Shown here: in pieces, positions 8,779 to 17,035 of the stretch | Layout: each line of letters opens with the position of its first letter | Position numbering within the stretch: position 1 is the first letter of the stretch | NCBI GenBank assembly: GCA_021372475.1 | Contig: JAJFUJ010000070.1 | Span: 1-44,502, forward strand | DNA: 44,502 nucleotides | Reading direction: 5' to 3' | DNA from: Chloroflexota bacterium | Lineage (GTDB): Bacteria > Chloroflexota > Anaerolineae > UBA1429 | Translations under genes and position numbers: made by a program | The notes under the pieces: generated by a model | The model's input: only the letters and a program-made list of their open reading frames with translations | Told to the model about the DNA's origin: nothing | Databases searched by the model: none

Positions 8779-9468
8779 CTATTTGCTGCCTTTGCTCTCT
8801 ATAGAGCCAACCCCGCTGATATGCCTGGTAACCTGCGGATTGCCGTAATAGCTGACGCTGCCCATCCCGTTGATGCCCACATCAAGCGTTTCGGACGCCC
8901 AGACCGTCGCGCTGCCCGCACCGTTGATATCCACCGTGGCGCGCTGGCTTTCGAGGTTCTCGGCGTCATAGCGTCCCGCACCCGTCAGCGTGACCTCCTG
9001 TGAGGCAATCTTGCCCGCCACCACGATATTGCCGGCACCAGCCACCTTGACCCGCAGCGATTCACCGTTCAGACTGCCCACATCTGCATCGCCTGCGCCG
9101 TTGATTTCCAGCGATTCCAGGTTGCGTACGGTGATCTGATACTCGAGCTGCTTGACCGAGTTAAACGTGACTGCTGGGCGCTCGAACTCGATGACCAGTA
9201 CACCGTTGCGTACCGTCGTTTTGATAAGCGGCAGAAGATTGTCATCCGCTGTGACGGTGAGTGAGTCCTGGTCGCCCTGGATGATTTTAACCTGACCGAC
9301 AGCGTTGAGCTCAACCCCGCTAAAGGATCCCACATCACGCACCTCGCTGATGACATTACCTGAGCCATTGACGACCACCGGCGAGGTAACCATCTTGCCG
9401 AAATAGCAGCCGCCCAGCGCCATGGCAAGCGCGAGAATGACCGCCAAAACTGCCAAATGCCTAGTCAT
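8779..9468 (-). CDS. DUF2807 (head GIN domain) lipoprotein
   Basis: A 229-residue exported lipoprotein. Seen: a hydrophobic leader ending in the lipobox ALGGC (Cys21), then a repetitive beta-rich body with recurrent short motifs such as NGSGN, NGAGD, AGAGN, NGAGS and NGMGS, typical of the DUF2807 beta-solenoid found in surface-exposed auto-transporter-adhesin-like proteins. I start at 9468 because AGGAGG precedes that ATG; the longer frame upstream lacks a site and would bury the signal peptide. It has its own terminator at 8694-8725. Function is unknown; envelope-associated and possibly structural or adhesive. Confidence 0.85.
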   Translation of the reverse strand: MTRHLAVLAVILALAMALGGCYFGKMVTSPVVVNGSGNVISEVRDVGSFSGVELNAVGQVKIIQGDQDSLTVTADDNLLPLIKTTVRNGVLVIEFERPAVTFNSVKQLEYQITVRNLESLEINGAGDADVGSLNGESLRVKVAGAGNIVVAGKIASQEVTLTGAGRYDAENLESQRATVDINGAGSATVWASETLDVGINGMGSVSYYGNPQVTRHISGVGSIESKGSK

Positions 9469-9704
9469 CTTTGTTCCTCCTGTGTGTATCCAACTAGCCG
9501 ATACCACTCTGACTATCCGAGGTTGAATTGACCCATATAGGGCCAAAAACCCGCTGCAGCTAACCCACTTGCGCCATCATCGCGCAAACGCCGAGTGCGG
9601 TATCGTGCTGCAGTAAAGCTAATAATATTGCTTTCTTTTGGATACAATACGCAGCGGGAAACAGACGGTTGCGGGGCAAGAGGCAGCGGTTTCAGTTGGG
9701 GGCT

Positions 9705-10304
9705 TCAGGAGGGCTTGAAAAGCTGTATATAGCTGATAGCTCCCGCGAACGCGCTCCAGCCCAGCCGATATGGGATGCCCAACTTGCGCAACTGCGTCTC
9801 GGGGATGGGACGCATCCCGGCCGCGCATTCCGACATCCGCCAGGCGAGCGGCCGGCGCAAGCCGACGTCAAGCGGCTCCAACAGGCGCACGCCACGCAAA
9901 CTCACGCGCAGCAACTCTATCAATGCTGGCGCCTGAAGGTGTTGGGGCAGTGTGCACAGCACACCAGCGGCCAACGCATAGGCAAACGCGCCATCCGCAT
10001 ACGGCAGGTGCACGATATCGGCCTGCACCAAGTGTGCGGGATCGTGCCCAAAGGCAGCCAGCTTACGGCGGCCGGCCTTTAGCATCGCCGGTGAAAGGTC
10101 GCACCCATAAGCGTCCAGGCCGCGTTCCAACAGGCTCAGGCACAACTGGGCCGTGCCGCAGCCCGCATCGAGCACACACCCACTGATCCCCTCGGCGCTG
10201 GCAAGCTGAACCTCTTGCCAATGCAGGGGCCTGAGCAAATGGTCATAACGCGAAGCTAAGCGTTCCCACAAAGCGTTCAAGCGGCTAGACGCAACATTGC
10301 GCAC
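9705..10304 (-). CDS. Class I SAM-dependent methyltransferase
   Basis: A 199-residue Rossmann-fold methyltransferase. Seen: motif I LDAGCGTAQL, the acidic motif II YGCDLS, and LVQADIVHLPYADGAFAY matching the post-II/III region of UbiE/BioC-type small-molecule methyltransferases. The frame opens with GTG at 10304, with no convincing ribosome site, 22 bases after the DUF2892 gene. Substrate unknown. Probably co-transcribed with the upstream DUF2892 gene. Confidence 0.8.
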   Translation of the reverse strand: MRNVASSRLNALWERLASRYDHLLRPLHWQEVQLASAEGISGCVLDAGCGTAQLCLSLLERGLDAYGCDLSPAMLKAGRRKLAAFGHDPAHLVQADIVHLPYADGAFAYALAAGVLCTLPQHLQAPALIELLRVSLRGVRLLEPLDVGLRRPLAWRMSECAAGMRPIPETQLRKLGIPYRLGWSAFAGAISYIQLFKPS

Positions 10305-10326
10305 TGCATGTGCATAATCGACAGCG

Positions 10327-10527
10327 CTAGTCCTTCTTGGTGGAAAATTTGAACAGGAGATACAGCGGGCAGAAGCCCAATAGCGCGGTTACCAGCAATA
10401 TCAGGGCCAGGATTCCCAGGATAATTGCTGCGGCCCCCTGGAGTACGCCCAGCAGCAGCAAAATGCCGATAACTACTGCGACAACAAGGCGAATCAGGCG
10501 ATCGGTCTTTCCTACATTTTTAACCAT
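10327..10527 (-). CDS. DUF2892 small inner-membrane protein
   Basis: A 66-residue protein with the DUF2892 signature: an N-terminal VGKTDRLIR segment, two hydrophobic helices (about 11-29 and 33-52), and a GFCPLY motif entering a short basic tail. Related domains form the membrane part of some rhodanese proteins and also occur as solo proteins, usually without a known function. A GGAGG site lies five bases before the ATG at 10527. Confidence 0.85.
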   Translation of the reverse strand: MVKNVGKTDRLIRLVVAVVIGILLLLGVLQGAAAIILGILALILLVTALLGFCPLYLLFKFSTKKD

Positions 10528-10597
10528 GGCTCCCTCCCGTTATGATGAATACCCGCTGTCTGCCCTCACATTATCGTGCGGCCGGAACATACCGACC

Positions 10598-11296
10598 TTA
10601 GCTCAAGAGTACCTTGCCTGGTACGACTGTATCCTGTCCCTTGATATAAGTATCCACCATTCCGCCGAAAACTTCAAGTCGGCCGTCGGGGTGCTGCGCC
10701 AGCCCGGCGCCCGAGCGTATCCCGTAGCCAAGCGTGCCCTCCGCGCTGAGCATCACCGCCGCCTGCAATTCCTCCCAGCCATCGCCTTCGCCGTGGGTAT
10801 CGCACAGCAGCCTGGCGATATCCAGACAGGGAAACAGTTCCGCGCTGTCATCCGCATTTGGGTCTTCCCAGCGCACCCACTCGCGCGCCAGCATGATGCT
10901 GCCGGCCGAAGCGCCGCAGAACACCTTGCCTGCCTGGTACAACTCGTGCAAGGCACCGATCAAACCGCGCTCCTGTAGCACGCGCATGCCCTCCTCGACA
11001 TCCCCGCCTGAGACGAAAATCAAATCCGCTTCGCTCAGGACGGCGCGCGCTTTCTCCAGGTTGGCGCGTTTACCGACGGTGGGCGCCAACGTAACGGGGC
11101 CGCAGCCTGAGGCGCGCAGCATCGTCGCCATCATCAGGTAAAACGGCTGATTATCGCCGCTGGCCGAACCGAGGTAGGCTGCCCGCGGCTGGTGCACGCC
11201 GGTCTCCGCCAGGATGCGCGCGAGCATCGGGTCGCTGCCGGAACGTCTGATGCCGTGCCCGGCGAGCAAAAACACGGGTTTGGCGCTAATAGACAT
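10598..11296 (-). CDS. Type 1 glutamine amidotransferase-like / S51-type peptidase
   Basis: A 232-residue protein of the peptidase S51 (dipeptidase E/cyanophycinase) superfamily. Seen: the nucleophile elbow FCGASAG with the predicted catalytic Ser, an upstream FVSGGD strand typical of the fold, and a C-terminal GYGIRSGAGL segment. The family cleaves alpha-aspartyl dipeptides or cyanophycin, but many members are uncharacterised. No signal peptide. It begins three bases after the stop of the PaaK-like ligase gene, and its GGAGGAG ribosome site lies in the end of that gene, so the two are translationally linked. Whether they share a pathway is unknown. Confidence 0.78.
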   Translation of the reverse strand: MSISAKPVFLLAGHGIRRSGSDPMLARILAETGVHQPRAAYLGSASGDNQPFYLMMATMLRASGCGPVTLAPTVGKRANLEKARAVLSEADLIFVSGGDVEEGMRVLQERGLIGALHELYQAGKVFCGASAGSIMLAREWVRWEDPNADDSAELFPCLDIARLLCDTHGEGDGWEELQAAVMLSAEGTLGYGIRSGAGLAQHPDGRLEVFGGMVDTYIKGQDTVVPGKVLLS

Positions 11297-11299
11297 CTG

Positions 11300-12664
11300 T
11301 TACTCCTCCAACACAGGCGGTGCATAACGTGGTTCCAGCAGCGCGGATGTATCCCGCGCCAGGACGGATTTGACCAGCCGGTATTTGCCGGGCGGGTCGG
11401 GCGCAATGGCCTGGACGACTTCTGCGCTTACCTTTGCCTGGGCGCCGTAGAGCGTCTGCAGCCGGCCGCGCGCTTCATCCGCGGTTGCGGCTGGCGCAGC
11501 GCCTTCCACTACCAGGGAAAGGCCATATTCTTCCGGCGCGCTCTGCAGCAACTGGTATTCGACAAGGCCGGCCACCTGCGCCAGAGCGCGGTCTATCTCG
11601 CCCTGGGTGACCGCCCGTCCGTTCGGGGCATACGTCAGGTTGATGGTACGGCCTTCGATGCCGGCCAGCGTCAAGCCCTCATCTATCCCACATGAGCAGG
11701 GCTCCTCTGCCAGCCGCGCCAGGTCGCCAATATCAAAGCGCAGCAACGCGCGCCATGGGTTGGTGAGGGTGGTCACCAGGAGCTGCCCAACCAGCGGGCC
11801 GCCATGCTCAGCGCGGAACGGCAGGAAATCTACATGCACATTGCGGCACACCTGGTGCAGCCGGCCGTATTCGCATTCCATGAACACATACCCGGCCTCG
11901 GTCGCGCCGTATGAGCTGGCTAGGGGTGCGCCGAACGCTCGGCCGATGAGCCGGTAATGGATGAGCGACGGATTCTCGTAGGTGAAGGTAATCAGGTGCG
12001 GCCGATAAACAGCGGCGCCGGAGCGCAGGATATAGCGCGCCAGGATTGCCAGAAAGGAAGGATTGGCCTCCAGCAGCACCGGCTGGTAGGCATTTATCTC
12101 CGATACCATGCGCGCCATCAACGCATCATCCCAGGTACGCGGGTCAACACGCTCGCTGAGGAATAAAAAGCGCCCGATGTGTCGTTCGGCTGGCGGCAGC
12201 AGCGCCTCTTCACAGGGCACACCGCTGCACAGCGGGCTGGTGAGGATCGCTTCGCGATGGCTGCCGGTAGCAGCTTCGCGCGCGTAGCGGTTGAGCTGCC
12301 ACGAGTTGGCCTCGCATTCGTTCCACCAGCGCTGGTACCACACATTGGTAACCTGGTCGCTGGTGGTGCCGCTGGTTTGCACCAGCTCCACCTCCCCGCT
12401 GGCCAACGCCTGCCCCAGGTTGCGTCCAGCCGGCACAAAACCGGCCGGGCCGTAATCGCGCAGCTCGCGCTTGGTGAGGGCCGGCAGTGCTGCCAAGTGC
12501 AAGAACACATTCGCAGGCACAGCGCTGCGCTCAAAACGCCGCCATGAGGCATACGCCGGCGTTGCTGTCAAAGCTGTTTGCAGCGCCCGCTCCACCAGCT
12601 CCACATAGTCCGGGGCATAATGGAGGTTGCGGTTCACCATACTGCTTTCAACAAGAGATTCCAT
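11300..12664 (-). CDS. PaaK-like AMP-forming acyl-CoA ligase
   Basis: A 454-residue adenylate-forming enzyme resembling phenylacetate-CoA ligase. Seen: a Thr/Ser/Gly-rich loop QTSGTTSD (phosphate loop), SSYGATEAGY (the A5 motif), RFDIGDL (A7), and a C-terminal GKYRLV segment near where the catalytic lysine of this family is expected. The family activates aromatic or other carboxylates as acyl-AMP, then usually thioesters; some act in capsule or siderophore-like pathways. The start is uncertain: neither ATG 12664 nor ATG 12640 has a clear ribosome site. It leads a two-gene operon with the S51-like gene. No other aromatic catabolism genes are close. Confidence 0.8.
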   Translation of the reverse strand: MESLVESSMVNRNLHYAPDYVELVERALQTALTATPAYASWRRFERSAVPANVFLHLAALPALTKRELRDYGPAGFVPAGRNLGQALASGEVELVQTSGTTSDQVTNVWYQRWWNECEANSWQLNRYAREAATGSHREAILTSPLCSGVPCEEALLPPAERHIGRFLFLSERVDPRTWDDALMARMVSEINAYQPVLLEANPSFLAILARYILRSGAAVYRPHLITFTYENPSLIHYRLIGRAFGAPLASSYGATEAGYVFMECEYGRLHQVCRNVHVDFLPFRAEHGGPLVGQLLVTTLTNPWRALLRFDIGDLARLAEEPCSCGIDEGLTLAGIEGRTINLTYAPNGRAVTQGEIDRALAQVAGLVEYQLLQSAPEEYGLSLVVEGAAPAATADEARGRLQTLYGAQAKVSAEVVQAIAPDPPGKYRLVKSVLARDTSALLEPRYAPPVLEE

Positions 12665-13091
12665 TTTTTAGCTATCTGGTTTTGAAAATATATCCTAGTC
12701 GGGTCTAGCAGCTCGTCTACTGTTGCGCCTATCAACAATTTAAGTGAATCAATGATATATACGCTATCGCCTTGGTTGGCAAAACGCATAGAAGGTATTA
12801 TATGCAACGGCATAAAGGTTTTCTGGCAGCCTGGCCTGCGCTGACGGTAGCTCAAGGCGCCACTCCTGTTGCAGATACGGGTGTTACCGGTAAACTCGGC
12901 GCCATCACACGGGCGATGGCACAGTTCAGGCAACGATTAACGATTTGCCATTATCCTATATCCAGGACTCGCTGGCGGAGATGCTACCCGCCAAGGCATC
13001 AGCCCAGTCGGCCAGCCAGCGCCCCTATAGGAAGCAACTAGAGCCCTGGAGCCGAGATAACCGGCTGACCAAGGCTCATCCTCCCTCCTGT
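12665..13091. other. 427-base gap without a supported gene
   Basis: Between the histidine kinase stop and the ligase start, both minus-strand. The 160 bases nearest the ligase are AT-rich and probably hold its promoter, though I see no clean -35/-10 pair. Short open frames exist on both strands, but none has a ribosome site, family motif or consistent coding character. A weak AGCCG/CGGCT hairpin near 13050-13070 lacks a T-tract. I see no riboswitch I can name. Confidence 0.5.
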
Positions 13092-14570
13092 TCATCCTTC
13101 GTCCGGTTCGCCGGTTGCTGCGCTCTTACGTTCAGCAGCCTCAAAACGCAGTTCAAAGATGCTGCCTTTGCCGACCTCACTCATCAGCCGAATGCTGCCT
13201 CCTTGCCGTTCGGTAAGGGTTTTGGCGATGGCCAATCCCAGACCGAAGCCTGTCCGGTCGTTGCTGCCCTCTCCCCGGCTAAAACGGTCAAAGATATGCT
13301 CCAACTGCTCGGGCGGGATCCCCATCCCTTGGTCACGCACTTGCAGCACCACCGAATCGTTATCCCTTCCGGCATATACTGTGATTTCCCCTGCGGTATG
13401 CTTGAGCGCGTTATCCAGGGCAATCAAGAGCACCTGCCGAAAGGCATCACCGTCCCCCATGATAACCAGGTTATCCTCTGCCTGCAACGTTATATTCCGT
13501 TGCGGATAGAGCTGACGCTGCTGGCGGCAAAGGTATTCCAACACAGGCGTGACCTCCAGCACATCGAGGTTATAGTTGGGCTTTGCCTCCGCCCGCGCAA
13601 GTTCCAGCAGCTCATTCACCAGGCGAATCATCCGGTCTGACTCGCTCTCCATATCGCTCAGGATTTCCCGCTGTTCTCCTGCCGGGATAGCGGGTACGCG
13701 CTGCAGCAGCCCCAGGTTGCCGCGCAGGGTCGTCAGCGGCGTGCGCAGCTCGTGCGAAACATCGGCCACAAAGCTGCGCTGCAGATCGAGGGCTCGGGCC
13801 ATCCGTTCATAGGCATCCTGGAGCCGTCCCAGCATGGTGTTAAAGGTGGCCGCCAACTGGCCGAGCTCGTCATTAGGCCCATGATGTTCGACCCGCCTGG
13901 AGAAATCACGCTCGTTGCCGATATCGCGTGCCGTTTGGGTGATGCGCTGGATCGGGCTCAACGTGATGCCGCCCAGCAGCCAGCCGATGCCGAAAGCAAT
14001 CATCAGGGTCACGATGCTGGCAAAAATCAGGGTAGTGCGCAGATTCAACAATGTCCACTCGCGCTCTGCCAGCGAACGAGCCACTTGCAGGATATAGTAT
14101 TCGCCGGCGTCCGTTGTCACTGGCCGGCTCAGAATCAGCATCCGCTGGCCCTGATAAGCAGCTATCTCCCAGAATTCTTGTCCGCTTTGCAGCATGGACA
14201 ATCCCTCGGCACTTAGCGGCAGAGCATCTTCAGAACGCCCCAATGGGCTGGCCACCAGGTTGCCCGAATTATCCAGCACACGCACTATCTCACGCTCAGG
14301 CAAGTTCTGAAAGGTCTGGTCGCTGCTAAAATCGGTAAAGGGCATCGGGTTCACCGGCTTAGTTGGCGGAGATTTGCCCGACGGCTGAGTGGTTGAATCC
14401 ACTCGCTTTACTAACAGCATTCCAACATTGTCGCTCGAACGCCGCACATCCTCCTTGAGCGCCGTCAGCGTATTCTGAGCTTGCAGCGAATAGAGCGCTG
14501 AACCAAATGCCAATAAGGTCAGCGCCAGGATGGCGCTATAAACCAGGGTAAAGCGCAGCCGAATCGACAT
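13092..14570 (-). CDS. Sensor histidine kinase (two-TM, HAMP)
   Basis: A 492-residue membrane sensor kinase. Order: TM1 (about 8-30), extracytoplasmic sensor domain (about 31-175), TM2 (about 177-202), HAMP (about 203-255), HisKA with the phosphorylated His273 in VSHELRTP, and HATPase_c with the N box (LDNALKHT), G1 (RDQGMGIP), F box and G2 (GFGLGLA). ATG directly follows the response regulator TAA, with GAGGAG inside the regulator end, so the two form an operon. The upstream region carries phased TCACAGG repeats shared with the VTC promoter; by analogy to PhoR it may sense envelope or phosphate status, but the stimulus is not shown by the sequence. Confidence 0.93.
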   Translation of the reverse strand: MSIRLRFTLVYSAILALTLLAFGSALYSLQAQNTLTALKEDVRRSSDNVGMLLVKRVDSTTQPSGKSPPTKPVNPMPFTDFSSDQTFQNLPEREIVRVLDNSGNLVASPLGRSEDALPLSAEGLSMLQSGQEFWEIAAYQGQRMLILSRPVTTDAGEYYILQVARSLAEREWTLLNLRTTLIFASIVTLMIAFGIGWLLGGITLSPIQRITQTARDIGNERDFSRRVEHHGPNDELGQLAATFNTMLGRLQDAYERMARALDLQRSFVADVSHELRTPLTTLRGNLGLLQRVPAIPAGEQREILSDMESESDRMIRLVNELLELARAEAKPNYNLDVLEVTPVLEYLCRQQRQLYPQRNITLQAEDNLVIMGDGDAFRQVLLIALDNALKHTAGEITVYAGRDNDSVVLQVRDQGMGIPPEQLEHIFDRFSRGEGSNDRTGFGLGLAIAKTLTERQGGSIRLMSEVGKGSIFELRFEAAERKSAATGEPDEG

Positions 14571-15248
14571 TTACTCCTCACGCAGCACATAACCCACGCC
14601 GCGCACCGTCTGGATCAAGCGAGGTCTGCCGTCTGCTTCCAGCTTGCGGCGCAGGTAACCGATGTATATCTCCAGCACATTATCGTTGCCGCCGAAATCA
14701 TAGCCCCACACTTCCTGCATAATCTGCCCGCGTTCGAGCACCTGGCGCGGATTACGCAGCAACATATACAGCAGGTTAAACTCGGTTAAGGTGAGCGCCA
14801 AGGACGTACCGCCGCGGGTGGCCTCATGGGTGGTGGGGTCGAGCGTCACATCGGCGTAGCTCAACGCCTTGTTCTCCGATGTTTCAGCCTTGCGCCGCAG
14901 CAGCGCATGCACCCGCGCCACCAGCTCCTCCGGAGCAAAGGGTTTGACCAGGTAGTCGTCTGCGCCAGCTTCCAGGCCGAACACGCGATTCTCGACAGTA
15001 TCGCGCGCGGTCAACATCAGTACCAGCGTCTGGTTGTCCTCAGCGCGCAGCCGGCGGATTAGCTCCAGCCCATCCATTGCTGGCATCATCCAGTCGACAA
15101 CCAGCAGGTCGGGTTTATTGTTGGCGATGATCGGCAGCGCATCCAGGCCGTTGCCGGCCGTCAGCACCGTCATACTCTCATATGCCAGGGTGCGCTGCAG
15201 CATACGCAGCAGCTTGGGATCGTCATCGACTATAAGGATAGTGGCCAT
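14571..15248 (-). CDS. OmpR/PhoB-family response regulator
   Basis: A 225-residue DNA-binding response regulator. Receiver domain (1-120): acidic pocket Asp8/Asp9, phospho-acceptor Asp52 in VVDWMMP, and conserved Lys in VKPF. Winged-helix output domain (about 130-225): TLTEFNLLYMLL, RGQIMQEVWG, and a C-terminal GVGYVL typical of OmpR/PhoB members. It is first in the operon with the kinase. Its own promoter carries two TCACAGG-like repeats 11 bp apart, suggesting autoregulation (inference). The same repeats precede the divergent VTC gene. Confidence 0.94.
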   Translation of the reverse strand: MATILIVDDDPKLLRMLQRTLAYESMTVLTAGNGLDALPIIANNKPDLLVVDWMMPAMDGLELIRRLRAEDNQTLVLMLTARDTVENRVFGLEAGADDYLVKPFAPEELVARVHALLRRKAETSENKALSYADVTLDPTTHEATRGGTSLALTLTEFNLLYMLLRNPRQVLERGQIMQEVWGYDFGGNDNVLEIYIGYLRRKLEADGRPRLIQTVRGVGYVLREE

Positions 15249-15284
15249 TAAACTTCCTCTGTATCTTGCTACAAATTCAGTGTA

Positions 15285-15310
15285 AGTATAGCCCTCGATC
15301 CTGTGAAATT
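15285..15310 (-). promoter_or_regulatory. Response-regulator promoter with two phased CACAGG repeats
   Basis: Read on the minus strand: a TATACAGG-type repeat at about 15318-15311, then TTCACAGG 11 bases later ending at 15300. A nine-base spacer follows, then a -10-like TATACT at 15290-15285. No -35 hexamer is needed if a PhoB-type activator occupies the repeats. The repeat-to--10 distance equals that on the opposite, VTC-facing promoter. Binding by the adjacent regulator is inference. Confidence 0.65.
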
Positions 15311-15339
15311 CCTGTATAACGCTCTTGGTAATGGCCTTT

Positions 15340-15393
15340 CACAGGCAATTCACAGGCCGTTCTTGCCGTCCTCACAGGCTTACTCTTTATAGT
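15340..15393 (+). promoter_or_regulatory. VTC-gene promoter with three phased CACAGGC repeats
   Basis: CACAGGC occurs at 15340-15346, 15351-15357 and 15373-15379, that is at spacings of 11 and 22 bases, all on one helical face. The last copy is followed by a nine-base spacer and a -10-like TATAGT at 15388-15393, with the VTC GTG start 38 bases further. This is the architecture of Pho-box-type OmpR-family sites that replace the -35 element. The sequence shows the repeats directly; regulator identity is inferred from adjacency. Confidence 0.72.
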
Positions 15394-15430
15394 ATGGCAT
15401 CAGGTTTGATAAATTACCAGCAAGGAAACA

Positions 15431-16168
15431 GTGAGCAACTCCTTGAGCCATGAGATTCGCAGTTTCAACCGTTTTGAACTCAAGTATATCCTGACGTTGA
15501 GCCAGGCTGAAGTCTTGCGCACGGCATTGAGCGCTTATCTCCGGCCCGATGAGCATGGCAGCGCCGCCGGCAGCTACCAGCTCGCCAGCCTATACTTCGA
15601 TTCGCCCGACCACCGCTGCTACTGGGAGAAGGTGGACGGGCTGAAATACCGCCGCAAGCTGCGTATCCGCCTGTATGGAAGCGCGACTGTGCTGGATGAT
15701 GATGCGCCGGTAATGGTTGAGATTAAGCAACGCCTCGACCACGTTACCCAGAAGCGGCGCGCGGCGCTGCCATACCGCGAGGCGCTGCGCCTGTGTCTCG
15801 AGCGCCAACTGCCAGATCATGCGCCTGCTGATACTGCTTTGGTGGAAGAAGCGCTGGTGTTCATCGCGTTATATGACCTAGTGCCAGCCAGCATCGTGCG
15901 CTACCAGCGCCTGGCGCTCATCGGCACCGATTATGATATCGGGCTGCGCATTACCTTTGATACCAACCTCACTTACCAGCTCGCGCCGCTCGATCTGCAC
16001 GATGACCCCTCGGGGGCCAGCTTATTACCTGCCAACCTGGCGGTGATGGAAATCAAGGTGAACGAACGCATCCCCTACTGGCTCACAGAGCTGGTCGCGC
16101 AACACAACCTGCGCCTTGAACGGCTGAGCAAATACTGCTGCAGCATCGAGGCAGGCGGCCAGCCATAA
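15431..16168 (+). CDS. VTC-domain protein, predicted polyphosphate polymerase
   Basis: A 245-residue solo VTC domain, the triphosphate-tunnel fold that in yeast Vtc4 polymerises polyphosphate from ATP. Seen in order: FNRFELKY, LYFDSP, YRRKLRIRLYG, VMVEIKQR, and near the C-terminus MEIKVNERIP; these supply the tunnel basic residues and metal-binding glutamates. The start is GTG at 15431, with AAGGA nine bases upstream. DUF4956 follows 56 bases later, a common bacterial pairing thought to couple the enzyme to a membrane. Its promoter carries phased repeats next to an OmpR-type regulator. Polyphosphate synthesis is predicted from family knowledge, not shown. Confidence 0.87.
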   Translation: MSNSLSHEIRSFNRFELKYILTLSQAEVLRTALSAYLRPDEHGSAAGSYQLASLYFDSPDHRCYWEKVDGLKYRRKLRIRLYGSATVLDDDAPVMVEIKQRLDHVTQKRRAALPYREALRLCLERQLPDHAPADTALVEEALVFIALYDLVPASIVRYQRLALIGTDYDIGLRITFDTNLTYQLAPLDLHDDPSGASLLPANLAVMEIKVNERIPYWLTELVAQHNLRLERLSKYCCSIEAGGQP

Positions 16169-16224
16169 AATAACCGAACTGTGCCAGACTCAATGTAACG
16201 CAATCCAACCCAAAGGAGTTATCT

Positions 16225-16896
16225 ATGACTTGGCAAGATCTAACCGGGGGAGTTACCGCACTCGACATCGCATTAGTGATGTCACTCAGCTTTGTGCTCT
16301 CTGCTTTTATCGGCTGGATTTATAAAATCACCCATCGCGGCAGCTCATACACCCAGAGCTTTGTATTTACCCTGGTCATCAACGGCATGGTAGTAGCCCT
16401 GTTGATGTTGATTATCGGTTCCAGTATTGCCCGCGCCTTTTCGCTGGTCGGTGCTCTCTCAATCATTCGCTTTCGTAATGCTGTAAAGGAATCCCGTGAT
16501 GTCGGCTTTATCTTCTTTACGATGGCGATTGGCATGGCGATTGGCACTAAATCCTACCTACTGGCGATTACGGCGGCAATTATCATCAGCCTGGTTATTG
16601 TGTTGATGACGCGCTTGAATTGGTTCGCGCGTGAGGTGTCTACCCAGATCTTGCGCGTAGAGGTACCCCCCGAGATGCCATATGATTCGCTCTTTGACAC
16701 ACTGCTCCTAAAATATACCAGCTCCTCCGAGTTGATTAGTGTAGATTCGGTGCACAACGGCATGCTGACCGAGCTGACCTATTCGATTGGGTTGAAAAAA
16801 CCGAGCCAGATTCAAGAGTTCCTGAGCGAGATCAAGCGCCTGAACGGCAACAACAAAGTAACCCTGATCACCGGCTACAACACCACGGATCTTTAA
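16225..16896 (+). CDS. DUF4956 membrane protein
   Basis: A 223-residue integral membrane protein with about four hydrophobic helices in residues 12-130 and a soluble C-terminal domain (about 140-223). Seen: the family hallmark SLVGALSIIRFRNAVKESRD between helices 2 and 3. DUF4956 genes are typically neighbours of VTC-domain genes, as here, and the pair may form a membrane polyphosphate synthesis/translocation unit by analogy with eukaryotic VTC (inference). An AAAGGAG site precedes the ATG at 16225. Confidence 0.88.
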   Translation: MTWQDLTGGVTALDIALVMSLSFVLSAFIGWIYKITHRGSSYTQSFVFTLVINGMVVALLMLIIGSSIARAFSLVGALSIIRFRNAVKESRDVGFIFFTMAIGMAIGTKSYLLAITAAIIISLVIVLMTRLNWFAREVSTQILRVEVPPEMPYDSLFDTLLLKYTSSSELISVDSVHNGMLTELTYSIGLKKPSQIQEFLSEIKRLNGNNKVTLITGYNTTDL

Positions 16897-17035
16897 TCCA
16901 TGGCAAGCTGGCTAACCCACAGCACGTTTCCAACCGACCGGCGCAAAATGCTATACTGGGCGGCATCGTCTTTTTTTGACGCCGTACCGCAAATCAGCCA
17001 ATATAGCCTTAAGCTGATACGTTGGGAGGTGCTTC

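Noticed and set aside
12665-13091. Possible riboswitch or decayed gene upstream of the PaaK-like ligase
   Set aside because: No conserved riboswitch core was recognised, and frames on both strands change without a consistent protein signature. Left as an unexplained gap.
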